NCBI GenBank assembly: GCA_027488855.1
Contig: JAIYAV010000344.1
Location: forward strand, 1 to 34,279
Length of the DNA: 34,279 bases
Source of the DNA: Saprospiraceae bacterium
GTDB taxonomy: Bacteria > Bacteroidota > Bacteroidia > Chitinophagales > Saprospiraceae
Direction of reading: 5' to 3'
The translations under genes and the position numbers were made by a program. Of the stretch, positions 1 through 7,753 are shown in pieces. How positions within the stretch are numbered: position 1 is the stretch's first letter; each line of letters begins with the position of its first letter. The notes under the pieces were generated by a model. That model made no database searches. It was given only the letters and a program-made list of their open reading frames with translations, and was not told where the DNA came from.

Positions 1-318
1 TTACCCGCCGCTGGCAGTGTGCCCAAAATGTTCCGCAACCGCAAAAAAACCATTGGCATCCGGGTTCCCGATCACAACATCCCCTTGCAATTGGTGGAAG
101 CTTTGGGTCGTCCAATTTTAACCACCTCCCTGAAATCAGACGATGAAATTCTAGAGTATTTCACCGACCCCGAACTCATTTACGAAGATTTTCAAAAACT
201 GGTCGACATCGTCATCGATAGTGGAAATGGGGGAAACACACCTTCAACTGTAGTAGATTGTACCCAGGAAAAGCCAGTAGTTCTACGTTTGGGTGCTGGG
301 ATGTTAGAGTTTTCATAA
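1..318 (+). CDS. tsaC: L-threonylcarbamoyladenylate synthase (Sua5/YrdC/TsaC family), C-terminal part
   Basis: The reading frame is open from base 1 and ends with TAA at 316-318, so only the last 105 residues are in the window and the start lies to the left. The visible part has the YrdC-fold C-terminal signature: TIGIRVPDH, then PILTTSL, then GGNTPSTVVDCT, and a terminal VVLRLGAG. Family knowledge: the enzyme makes threonylcarbamoyl-AMP from threonine, bicarbonate and ATP, the first step of the t6A37 modification of ANN-decoding tRNAs, in the cytoplasm. An in-frame GTG at 19 is internal to the domain and is not the real start. The fragment ends soon after the YrdC domain, so it is the short TsaC/YrdC form without the extra Sua5 domain. 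Identification is fairly secure although the N-terminal substrate-binding half is not seen. Confidence 0.85.
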   Translation, partial: LPAAGSVPKMFRNRKKTIGIRVPDHNIPLQLVEALGRPILTTSLKSDDEILEYFTDPELIYEDFQKLVDIVIDSGNGGNTPSTVVDCTQEKPVVLRLGAGMLEFS

Positions 319-410
319 TCACCTCACGACAGATTCTCTTGTAATTTGCCGACAAAATCGGGCATGGCAAGCATTTGGCAAAGGCAGAAAGGTTAACTTC
401 GCTGCGTTAA

Positions 411-2741
411 ATGTCACTTGTTATGAAGAAATTTCTTTTGCCCCTCCTATTCCTGGTCAATACCTGGCTTGTCGCTCAAAATGCAACCCTGCGGGGCAAT
501 GTGTACGACGAAGAAACGGGCAATCCAATTGCTTATGCCGTCATCAGTATAGCCAACAACCCAGCTCAAGGTGCCATCACCGACCCCAGTGGTTTTTTTA
601 CCATCGCCAATCTGATTCCAGGCAAGTACCAAATCAACATCTCTTATTTGGGTTACGAAAGTGCAGCGTTTGACCGTGAACTCAGCGCAGGCACCATCAA
701 CTACCAGCGTTTTTTGCTCAAACCAGTAACCATTCAATTGGAAGGGATAGACATTTCGGGGCGGCGCTCCCAGGCGCGTTCCCAGATTCAAATCTCCAAG
801 CTGAGTGTATCGCCCAAAGAAATCCGCAGCCTGCCCTCTACTGGTGGCGAGGCTGATGTGGCGCAATACCTGACTGTGCTTCCGGGTGTAGTCAGTTCTG
901 GTGACCAGGGTGGGCAATTGTACATTCGGGGAGGCTCCCCCGTACAAAACAAGATGCTGCTCGACGGCATGATCATTTACAATCCCTTCCACTCCATCGG
1001 TTTGTTCTCCGTTTTTGAAACCGAAACCATCCGCAATATGGATGTGTATACCGGGGGCTACAATGCCGAATACGGCGGTAGGATTTCGGCAGTAGTCGAC
1101 ATCAAAACCCGCGAGGGTAACCGCAAACGTTTGAGCGGCCTGGTTTCTGCTAGTCCTTTTCAAGCCAAAGCCTTGATTGAAGGGCCGATCAAACCCTTAA
1201 AAAACGAAAACGGCAACAGCATTTCCTTTTTGTTTACGGGCAAACATGCTTTGATTGATCAAACTTCGCGCTCTTTGTACAGCTATGCCGTAGACAGCAA
1301 TTATTATTCTTTTGCCCAAAAAGATACCAGTTTGAGTGTGGCCAAAAGCCTGCCTTTTCGATACACCGACTTATACGGCAAGTTGTCTTTTAATGCCGAA
1401 AATGGCTCTAAATTGGACTTGTTTGGTTTCAATTTCAGAGACCAATTCAATTTTGCTGGGCTGGCCAAACTGGATTGGAATTCGACGGGTGGTGGAGGCA
1501 ATTTTACCCTGATTCCCAACAACTCCAATGTAGTGCTCAATGGCACGGTAGGTTTTAGCAATTACAGCATTGCTTTGCTGGAAAAAGACGGAGCACCGCG
1601 TCAAAGTGGCATCAGCACCTACAATGCCAACCTCAATTTCACCTATTATGGCAACCGCAATCAAGTCAGCTATGGCTTTGAATTTGTAGGTTTCAATACC
1701 GATTTCCGCTTTCGGAATTTGGTGGGACTGAGTTTTGCACAAGAAGACTTCACTAGTGAATTGGCGGGCTATGTGAAGTATCGGCAGGAGTTGAAAAATC
1801 TGGTGCTGGAACCAGGTTTTCGGGTGCATTATTACGCTTCGCAGTCCAAGATGTCGCTGGAACCGCGCCTGGGTTTGAAATACAATGCTACCGATTTTTT
1901 GCGCTTTAAAGCAGCGGGTGGGGTGTACGCCCAAAACCTGGTCAGCACCGTAAACGATCTGGATGTGGTCAATTTCTTTGTGGGCTTTTTGGCTGGACCT
2001 GAAGAGAGTTTGTTCAAGCCCAATTCACGTACCCCAGTTGACCACCGCTTGCAAAAAGCCTGGCACGCGGTAGTCGGGATGGAAATTGATCTGGGACAAT
2101 ACCTGGAGTTCAACGTAGAACCTTATTGGAAACAATTCACCCAACTGATCAACATCAACCGCAATAAACTCAACGCGCAAGACCCCAACTACATCACGGA
2201 AACGGGGGAAGCCTACGGGATTGATTTCACCTTGCGTTATAGTCGAGGCAACTGGTACCACTGGGGCACTTATTCTTACGCAAAAGTGAACCGCAACGAT
2301 GGCATTCAGGAATATGCTCCAGTTTTTGACCGTCGGCACAACATCAACTTATTGAGTACGTATCGCTTTGGTGGGCAGAAACAATGGGAAGCGAGTGCGC
2401 GCTGGAACATTGGTTCGGGTTTTCCTTTTACCCAAACCCGTGGTTTTTATCAAGACAATCCTTACAGCAATTTGTTGCAAACCAACATTTTGACGGGTAA
2501 TTTCCCCCTCGGCATTTTGCTTTCAGGTGAAATCAATGGCGGGCGTTTATCCTGGTTTCACCGATTGGATGCGTCATTGAAGTATACGGCCAAATTCTCC
2601 CGCTACTCGGCTTTGGAGATTACGGCCAGTGTGACGAATGTATACAACCGTGAGAATATATTTTATGTGGATCGGGTGACGAATCGGCGGGTGAATCAGT
2701 TGCCGTTTTTGCCGAGTTTGGCGGCGGCGGTGCGGTTCTAA
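411..2741 (+). CDS. TonB-dependent receptor with carboxypeptidase-regulatory-like N-terminus
   Basis: This is an outer-membrane beta-barrel transporter of about 776 residues. A second in-frame ATG at 423 begins MKKFLLPLLF, a classical signal peptide ending at VAQ, and is the more likely start. After cleavage comes a carboxypeptidase-D regulatory-like beta-sandwich (about residues 25-110: LRGNVYDEETGNPIAYA, then GYESAAF). The plug domain follows (about 125-235) with YIRGGSPVQNKMLLDG and YNAEYGGRISAVVDI. The rest is the barrel, ending in Phe as outer-membrane barrels do. Family role: TonB/ExbBD-energised uptake of a large or scarce ligand. No SusD-like gene is adjacent, so a glycan locus is not supported and the substrate is unknown. 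The gene appears to be transcribed alone. The 92 bases before it show no strong promoter match. Confidence 0.9.
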   Translation: MSLVMKKFLLPLLFLVNTWLVAQNATLRGNVYDEETGNPIAYAVISIANNPAQGAITDPSGFFTIANLIPGKYQINISYLGYESAAFDRELSAGTINYQRFLLKPVTIQLEGIDISGRRSQARSQIQISKLSVSPKEIRSLPSTGGEADVAQYLTVLPGVVSSGDQGGQLYIRGGSPVQNKMLLDGMIIYNPFHSIGLFSVFETETIRNMDVYTGGYNAEYGGRISAVVDIKTREGNRKRLSGLVSASPFQAKALIEGPIKPLKNENGNSISFLFTGKHALIDQTSRSLYSYAVDSNYYSFAQKDTSLSVAKSLPFRYTDLYGKLSFNAENGSKLDLFGFNFRDQFNFAGLAKLDWNSTGGGGNFTLIPNNSNVVLNGTVGFSNYSIALLEKDGAPRQSGISTYNANLNFTYYGNRNQVSYGFEFVGFNTDFRFRNLVGLSFAQEDFTSELAGYVKYRQELKNLVLEPGFRVHYYASQSKMSLEPRLGLKYNATDFLRFKAAGGVYAQNLVSTVNDLDVVNFFVGFLAGPEESLFKPNSRTPVDHRLQKAWHAVVGMEIDLGQYLEFNVEPYWKQFTQLININRNKLNAQDPNYITETGEAYGIDFTLRYSRGNWYHWGTYSYAKVNRNDGIQEYAPVFDRRHNINLLSTYRFGGQKQWEASARWNIGSGFPFTQTRGFYQDNPYSNLLQTNILTGNFPLGILLSGEINGGRLSWFHRLDASLKYTAKFSRYSALEITASVTNVYNRENIFYVDRVTNRRVNQLPFLPSLAAAVRF

Positions 2742-2797
2742 CGATTTCGGATAAGGGATTTCGGATTTCGGCAAGTTCCAGTTAATACCAATTCTTA

Positions 2798-2829
2798 TTT
2801 TGAACTCAAAAAAATAGCGCCTATTTTTG
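2798..2829 (+). promoter_or_regulatory. Predicted Bacteroidota-type promoter of the Uma2-like gene
   Basis: TTTTG at 2798-2802 is followed after 19 bases by TATTTTTG at 2822-2829. This matches the TTTG-N19/20-TAnnTTTG form of Bacteroidota housekeeping promoters. The ATG of the gene at 2847 is 17 bases downstream, so the leader would be very short. Just upstream (2743-2772) the sequence carries reiterated GGATTTCGG words of unknown meaning. Confidence 0.5.
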
Positions 2830-2846
2830 TAAAAAAGCGATTGATC

Positions 2847-3260
2847 ATGACCGAAAACACCATTTATATGGGAGTCAACGCCCCGAAAATCCACCAGCGC
2901 ATCATCGGACAATTGATGATGCGACTCGGTATGCTCTATTATTTGGAAAAAAAGATTCCATTCGAACCTTTACCTGAAACCATGATAGATGAAAGTCAAA
3001 CCAGCCCAACTCCCGACATCCTGCTTTTTGACAATGAAAATAAACTGAACAGAGTAATCATCGAAATCAGTGGCAACACTGGTGCTCGTCGTGATTTTGA
3101 AAAAATCAAAAACCTGATGATTGACTACAATGTCTCTGAAGGATTTGTATACAATTACGACACTAAGCAATGGCGCAAATACTTATTGGACAAAGGTGAA
3201 GATTTGTTGAAGCCCTCCTTTTGTGAAGCTATTGGATATGATTTAAATGCATTGATTTGA
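2847..3260 (+). CDS. Uma2-like (DUF820) PD-(D/E)XK family protein
   Basis: This is a small protein of 137 residues if it starts at the ATG at 2847; an in-frame TTG six bases upstream is less likely. The segment SPTPDILLFD followed by RVIIEIS resembles the PD...(D/E)XK core of the Uma2/DUF820 family, whose members have a restriction-endonuclease fold and are common in multiple copies in cyanobacteria and Bacteroidota. The last catalytic residue, usually Lys in EXK, is Ser in EIS, so nuclease activity is doubtful. The protein is shorter than usual Uma2 proteins (about 180-200 residues). It has its own predicted promoter and ends at a strong bidirectional terminator shared with the convergent gene. 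Its cellular role is unknown. Confidence 0.6.
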   Translation: MTENTIYMGVNAPKIHQRIIGQLMMRLGMLYYLEKKIPFEPLPETMIDESQTSPTPDILLFDNENKLNRVIIEISGNTGARRDFEKIKNLMIDYNVSEGFVYNYDTKQWRKYLLDKGEDLLKPSFCEAIGYDLNALI

Positions 3261-3310
3261 TTTTGAAGCACCTTAGGCCCTGTGAATAGGAGGTCTAAGG
3301 TGCTTCAAAA
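3261..3310. terminator. Bidirectional intrinsic terminator between convergent genes
   Basis: A perfect 16-bp inverted repeat (3261-3276 with 3295-3310, outer bases TTTTGAAGCACC) surrounds a short loop and can be extended by three pairs including a G-U. The outer A/T runs give a T tract on either strand. It lies 1 base after the stop of the Uma2-like gene and 4 bases before the stop of the convergent T9SS gene, so it can serve both. Confidence 0.85.
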
Positions 3311-3314
3311 AACG

Positions 3315-5693
3315 CTAGCGCAGTAAGGCCACATCCCCACTGCGCACTTCTCTCCTTCCTCCTGGGAATTCAAAAACCATATTGTACACATATACCTCTA
3401 CTGGTGCAGGTTTGCCACCCACGTTGCCATCCCATCCATTGATGTTGTTGCCACTGTATACCAATTTTCCCCAACGGCTATACACCTTCATTTCGGTAAG
3501 GCGGATGTTTTTGTTGGAAGTGATTGGGCGGAAACGGTCGTTGGTACCATCACCATTGGGGCTGAAGGCATTGGGAATGGTTACCCGGGCTGGTTCTACC
3601 GAGATGGTAATTTCATCAGAAACCGAACAGGAATTTGGTCCAGTTACAACAACTTTAAAAACCATCTCCGTTGGTGTAGCTGTCGCAGTAATGGTCGGAT
3701 TGGTATTGTTTCCAGGACTGGCTCCGTTGATGGTCCAATTGTAGGTGATCGCTGTTGGTGGCTGGGTTTGGATCAGGCGGATCCCAGCAAGTAAGGGATC
3801 ACCTTCTTGGGCACCTCGGCTGGCTACTGAGTCAGGCGTAAAGAAAATGCCGTTTTCGGTAGGCATCTGAATGACTTTGACGGTAGCAGTGTCTGTCAAT
3901 CGGCCACAAGTGGCCCCCCCAACAACTCCATAAGTATAAGTGACACTCACCAGTGCAGTTTGGGCTAGGCTATTGATGTTTAAGGTAGTACCCGAAGAAG
4001 GTGCCGTCGCACCCCCAATTTGCCAGCTGTAGGTCTCAAACAACGCTGGGACGGTTCCTGGTGATTGGTTCACTCGAATGCTGAGTGGCGTGCGGGTGCG
4101 TTCGGTGGCACATACCGTAACACCATTGATGTCAACGGAAGTGACCCTCGGGATTACGTTGATGGTGATGTCTCCTGAGTTTTTACAATTGCGATTGCTG
4201 GTAGCTTCCAAACGATAAGTTGTGTTAGTACTAGGGCTAACGGTGAAAAGTGGAATATTTGACACCGTATTCCCTCCTTGAGTCCAGACATAAGTAACCC
4301 CTTGTTGGCTGGCACCATTAAGTTGAATGCTTCCCCCCTGACAAATGGTACGTAAATTGGGGAACAAGATAGCTGGTGTCGGCAATACCGTTACGGTTTT
4401 ACTAGCATTGCTGGGGCAGTCTTTTTCCTCCACCTTGATGCTGTAAGTTGTGGTGGTATTACCAGGCGCAGCCACAGGGTCTTTACAATCGGTACAAGAA
4501 AGGCCCGTTGCTGGTGTCCAGGTGATCTTGTCAAACTTGCCTTCAAACTGGGCATTCAAACGTATGCTACCACCGGGGCATACTTCAGCTGGTTCGGGAG
4601 TAATGACAATGTTTTTAGGTTTGATAACTGGTACAAAAATCGCGGCACTGTCTATACAACCATTGTTGCGGGTATCGCGGATAAGCACCACACTATCGAT
4701 GGTATTCAAAACCATGTTCCAGAGGGTGTCAGGAGTTTCGAAGTCATAGCCTGGTGTTGTTCCATTGGCGCGCAAGCGGGGTCTCCACTTGTGTTCGATG
4801 TCTGGATATGCCCCAGTTTCGAAGATATCCGACTTGAGTGTGATGATCTCCCCAAAACAGTAGGCTTCTTTTTTGGGATCAATGGTGATGGTCAATTTGG
4901 GCAGGGAGTCCACTTTGACCACCACTGAATCGATGATCGTACAAGGTGTAGCCACTAGCGTAGCGTAATAAGTCGTAGTGATTTTGGGTTCAACCTGAAG
5001 GCTGAGCACATTCGTTCGGGTGATGCTTTTGTCTTTGGCCGTCCAGGTAACGCCAGTGGCCAATCCGGTATTGGTCGTTGCACCCAAGGTCACTCGATTG
5101 GCACCCTTGCACACTTTGACGGTATCCCCGTTGGTGATGTCAATTTTTTGCTGAGCGATATTGACGGTTATGGTGGCGTCGGCCTTACACCCAGTGACAT
5201 TTAGTTCAGCTCGATAGGTGGTGATGTTTTCGGGCAGGGCAATCACTGTGCCTGCATTTGGGTTATTGAGTCCCTCGATGGGGTCCCAGGTTACCCCCTT
5301 GCCATTGGTATTCGTTACTGCTCGCAACACAACCGGGGTTCCCCTACAAACCGAAGTAGGGGTTAAGGCAATCAACTGAATTTGGGGGCGCACGACGATG
5401 AGCGTGATGGTATCCCGGCGCAATTGACCATTGACAAAACCTTCTACAAAAATGCGGGTGTTCGCCGTAGGTTTGGCAATGACGATGTTCCCATTGCTGC
5501 GGTTCAGGATATTGGCGGGGCTCCAACTGTAATTGAACCCACCCCTGACTTCCAGCGTAATGCTGCTGTCAGGGCAAACGTATGTTGTGTCGACATCGGG
5601 CTGGATTTTGATCCGACCAATCTGGGCGTTGAGCTGACCTAATGTTAGGGCAAAGAAGCAAAAGCAAAGAAGTGTAATCAACCAATTCTTCAT
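3315..5693 (-). CDS. T9SS type B sorting domain (gliding motility-associated C-terminal) surface protein
   Basis: This secreted protein of 792 residues has a signal peptide (MKNWLITLLCFCFFAL, cleaved near LNAQ). A long array of Ig-like/PKD-like beta-sandwich repeats follows, each with a paired-Cys pattern such as VCPGGSIRLNA and ICQGGSIQLNG. The last ~90 residues are the gliding motility-associated C-terminal domain: NAFSPNGDGTNDRF, then MKVYSRWGKLVY, then GWDG and VYVYNMVFEF. Family knowledge: this type B domain targets cargo through the type IX secretion system to the cell surface or medium. The repeats suggest an adhesin or matrix component, but no ligand-binding domain is recognisable. 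The gene stands alone, with its upstream region shared with the minus-strand cytochrome gene and its 3' end at the shared terminator. Confidence 0.88.
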   Translation of the reverse strand: MKNWLITLLCFCFFALTLGQLNAQIGRIKIQPDVDTTYVCPDSSITLEVRGGFNYSWSPANILNRSNGNIVIAKPTANTRIFVEGFVNGQLRRDTITLIVVRPQIQLIALTPTSVCRGTPVVLRAVTNTNGKGVTWDPIEGLNNPNAGTVIALPENITTYRAELNVTGCKADATITVNIAQQKIDITNGDTVKVCKGANRVTLGATTNTGLATGVTWTAKDKSITRTNVLSLQVEPKITTTYYATLVATPCTIIDSVVVKVDSLPKLTITIDPKKEAYCFGEIITLKSDIFETGAYPDIEHKWRPRLRANGTTPGYDFETPDTLWNMVLNTIDSVVLIRDTRNNGCIDSAAIFVPVIKPKNIVITPEPAEVCPGGSIRLNAQFEGKFDKITWTPATGLSCTDCKDPVAAPGNTTTTYSIKVEEKDCPSNASKTVTVLPTPAILFPNLRTICQGGSIQLNGASQQGVTYVWTQGGNTVSNIPLFTVSPSTNTTYRLEATSNRNCKNSGDITINVIPRVTSVDINGVTVCATERTRTPLSIRVNQSPGTVPALFETYSWQIGGATAPSSGTTLNINSLAQTALVSVTYTYGVVGGATCGRLTDTATVKVIQMPTENGIFFTPDSVASRGAQEGDPLLAGIRLIQTQPPTAITYNWTINGASPGNNTNPTITATATPTEMVFKVVVTGPNSCSVSDEITISVEPARVTIPNAFSPNGDGTNDRFRPITSNKNIRLTEMKVYSRWGKLVYSGNNINGWDGNVGGKPAPVEVYVYNMVFEFPGGRREVRSGDVALLR

Positions 5694-5725
5694 AAATAAT
5701 GGTTTGGTGGGTGTAGTTCTCCGGT

Positions 5726-5745
5726 CCCTGAGCGTAGTCGAAGGG
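5726..5745. repeat. Short dispersed-repeat motif
   Basis: The 20-base motif begins CCCTGAGCG and ends TCGAAGGG. It resembles a dispersed intergenic repeat that I recall from many bacterial genomes. It lies in the 162-base gap upstream of the T9SS gene. Only one copy is in the window, so the assignment rests on recollection of the motif and not on repetition seen here. Confidence 0.35.
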
Positions 5746-5855
5746 CAGGGGAACGTTACACCACAGTTTGTCGGGTCGGAAAATACGACCTTTTACCCAA
5801 AAACAACGGAGAAAGCAGGATTTTATTGATCGCTGCGATGTAATACACCTGACGA

Positions 5856-6251
5856 TTATTTACATTTTTCCAGTGCCTTTTGCACGGTTTGTACCTTCAC
5901 GTACCCATAATCGTTGCCCCAGGCCTGATGGATGTAGTTGATGATGTTGGCAATTTCAAAATCGGTGAGCTTGCGCTCGCCCGGCATGGCTTCGCTGTAT
6001 TTTTTGCCATTCACCACTATTTCACCTGCTTTGCCGTAGCGAATGATGCAGGCAATTTCATCCGGGTACTTTTTTAAATAGTCCGATTTGACCAGCGGTG
6101 GGATGCGCCCACGCAGACCGGTACCATCCTCCATGTGGCAATTGGCACAATAGGAGCCATACATGATTTCGCCTTGCTGGTAGGGGTTACTCTGGCAAGC
6201 CCATACCAGCGTCATTACAAAAATCAGGGCAATCAAAAGAGAACGTTGCAT
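5856..6251 (-). CDS. Lipoprotein c-type cytochrome
   Basis: This is a 131-residue class I cytochrome c. The N-terminus is hydrophobic and contains a lipobox-like LVWAC with Cys19, so it is probably lipid-anchored. The haem site is C35-A-N-C-H39, and Met89 in SEAMPGE is the likely axial ligand. The segment DFEIANIINYI is the usual C-terminal helix of cytochrome c family domains. The likely role is periplasmic electron transfer; the partner oxidase or dehydrogenase is not in the window. Its ATG follows directly on the TAA of the upstream chaN-like gene with no gap (6252/6251), so the two are almost certainly co-transcribed and translationally coupled. This links a haem protein to a ChaN-family haem-binding protein. 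Confidence 0.88.
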   Translation of the reverse strand: MQRSLLIALIFVMTLVWACQSNPYQQGEIMYGSYCANCHMEDGTGLRGRIPPLVKSDYLKKYPDEIACIIRYGKAGEIVVNGKKYSEAMPGERKLTDFEIANIINYIHQAWGNDYGYVKVQTVQKALEKCK

Positions 6252-7124
6252 TTAGTAAGTTTTGGTCATTTTGGCTGGCACACAGATGATAAAATCGGCC
6301 TTGCCCAGGTTTTCCTGGTCTAGTTTATCGATGTTATCCTGCTCAACCGTGGCAATGTTGACCACGTCTTTGCCTGCTGCGTATTTGCGCAGGTACCACA
6401 CCGTTCCTTCTTTCAGATCGGAGTGATACGAGCCGTTAAAGTGTAAGAACACATGACCCTTCTTTAAGTTCTGGGCAATAAAATAACCCATGGTGGCATC
6501 TTTTACGGCCTGGGATTTGATCAGGTTGTCGGAAGCTGAACTGCCACCGTGGCCACCCATCATTTTGATCATCGCCTGATAGGAGGGCAGGTTCATGTCG
6601 ACTTCAATAGGTAGAGGGGCAATCCAGGATTTGGCTTCGCTGGTCAATGGATTGAGGGATTCCAGGCCTTGTTTGTACACCATATTGGCGTAGCGACGGG
6701 GTATGTTGGTGGCAATGAAAGGTAATTTTTTGCTTTTGGCCAACTCCACCAAGGGTTTGTAATCGGTGGCGTAATTGTCCCAGATGCGGGCTTCCTCTTC
6801 AAAATTCTTGCTGCTGATCTGGCCAGCCAGGTACTCGTTGAGGATGGCCTGGTTGTCGCGCTCGAACATTTCAGCACCCATGATGAGTTTGCCGCTGGTT
6901 TCTTTTTCTAAATCTTGAGCCAGTTCAATTTGCAGCCAGTGGGAAATGGGGTTGTTGTGTTGCTCGCCAAAAAAGACTACGTCAGCTTTTTTGCTCTGTT
7001 TGAGCAATTGCGCGTAATCACTTTCTTTGCCTTTGCTGTCAAAAACGCGGTAGGCTTGTTTGTCTTGTGCTGTCGCTACCAAAGTAGCCAGGATGAAGAT
7101 ACAAACGTTTAGGATTGGTTTCAT
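6252..7124 (-). CDS. ChaN family (DUF399) haem-binding-type protein
   Basis: The 290-residue protein has a signal peptide (MKPILNVCIFILATLVATAQ) and a ChaN/DUF399 domain: VVFFGEQHNNPISHWLQ near residue 50, GAEMFERDNQ near 102, and PFIATNIPRRYAN near 155. Known relatives (Campylobacter ChaN, Pseudomonas PhuW) bind haem and are tied to iron or haem uptake. The signal peptide lacks an obvious lipobox Cys, so this member may be soluble in the periplasm. The downstream cytochrome c gene starts at the base next to its stop. A role in haem handling for that cytochrome is possible but is inference. Start chosen at the ATG giving the intact signal peptide. Confidence 0.82.
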   Translation of the reverse strand: MKPILNVCIFILATLVATAQDKQAYRVFDSKGKESDYAQLLKQSKKADVVFFGEQHNNPISHWLQIELAQDLEKETSGKLIMGAEMFERDNQAILNEYLAGQISSKNFEEEARIWDNYATDYKPLVELAKSKKLPFIATNIPRRYANMVYKQGLESLNPLTSEAKSWIAPLPIEVDMNLPSYQAMIKMMGGHGGSSASDNLIKSQAVKDATMGYFIAQNLKKGHVFLHFNGSYHSDLKEGTVWYLRKYAAGKDVVNIATVEQDNIDKLDQENLGKADFIICVPAKMTKTY

Positions 7125-7161
7125 GTTGGTCTATTAAGCCAGAAACTTAGTTAGTTTTGAC

Positions 7162-7584
7162 CTAATCTTCCTCTTTTGGCGGGAGAATTATTTTTTTGCG
7201 GCCCGCTTTTTTATCGCTTTGTACGGATTTGGCCTTTTTGCGTTTTTTCGGGTTGGCCACCAGGCGTTCGGGTACTTCTTCGCGCTCGGGTTCGGGTACA
7301 AGAGCGGTTTCGATTAGATCCAGGATTTTTTTGATGGCTTTGTCTCGATTGCTTTGTTGCAGGCGACTTTCCTGGGAACTGGTGCTCAATAATCCTTCTT
7401 TGCTGATGCGCTTGGCCAACTTTTGGCGCAGGGTAGCCTTTTCTGCTTCGTCCAGACCTTCTGATGTATCTATCTCAAAAAGGGCTTCTACCCGGGTTTC
7501 CACCTTATTTACGTTTTGCCCGCCGCTGCCGGAACTGCGGGAGGTGCGAAACTTGAGTTCTTTTTGTATCTGTTGGGTATTCAT
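7162..7584 (-). CDS. arfB: Alternative ribosome-rescue factor ArfB (peptidyl-tRNA hydrolase, YaeJ)
   Basis: The ATG at 7584 gives 140 residues starting MNTQQIQKELKF. The frame stays open further upstream, but that extension has no homologous look. The GGQ hydrolysis motif sits early in SSGSGGQNVNKVETRVE, as in the class I release-factor catalytic domain. The C-terminal tail is strongly basic (KKRKKAKSVQSDKKAGRKK), the feature by which ArfB enters the empty mRNA channel of stalled ribosomes. Known role: hydrolysis of peptidyl-tRNA on non-stop ribosomes. The length agrees with E. coli ArfB. It is divergent from the TonB receptor gene at 7754 across a 169-base gap. Confidence 0.92.
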   Translation of the reverse strand: MNTQQIQKELKFRTSRSSGSGGQNVNKVETRVEALFEIDTSEGLDEAEKATLRQKLAKRISKEGLLSTSSQESRLQQSNRDKAIKKILDLIETALVPEPEREEVPERLVANPKKRKKAKSVQSDKKAGRKKIILPPKEED

Positions 7585-7753
7585 GTTTTTTTGTTGAGTT
7601 CCTAGAACAGCATGGACAAGGTAAAAAGTTTCCACCAGTTTGTAAATGTTCAAAGTTTTTGCCCATAAAAGGACAAAGTCCGGTTCAGCCCTTCCCAAAT
7701 TTCCAATTTCTGCTATCTTTAAGCCAACGGATATCTAACCCGCTACGGATAGT

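Noticed and set aside
447-1163. Long open frame on the minus strand inside the first TonB receptor gene
   Set aside because: It is antisense to a well-supported receptor with signal peptide and plug motifs, and its translation shows no recognisable domain.
411-2741. SusC-type glycan receptor of a polysaccharide utilisation locus
   Set aside because: There is no SusD-like gene or glycoside hydrolase nearby, and the protein is shorter than usual SusC proteins.
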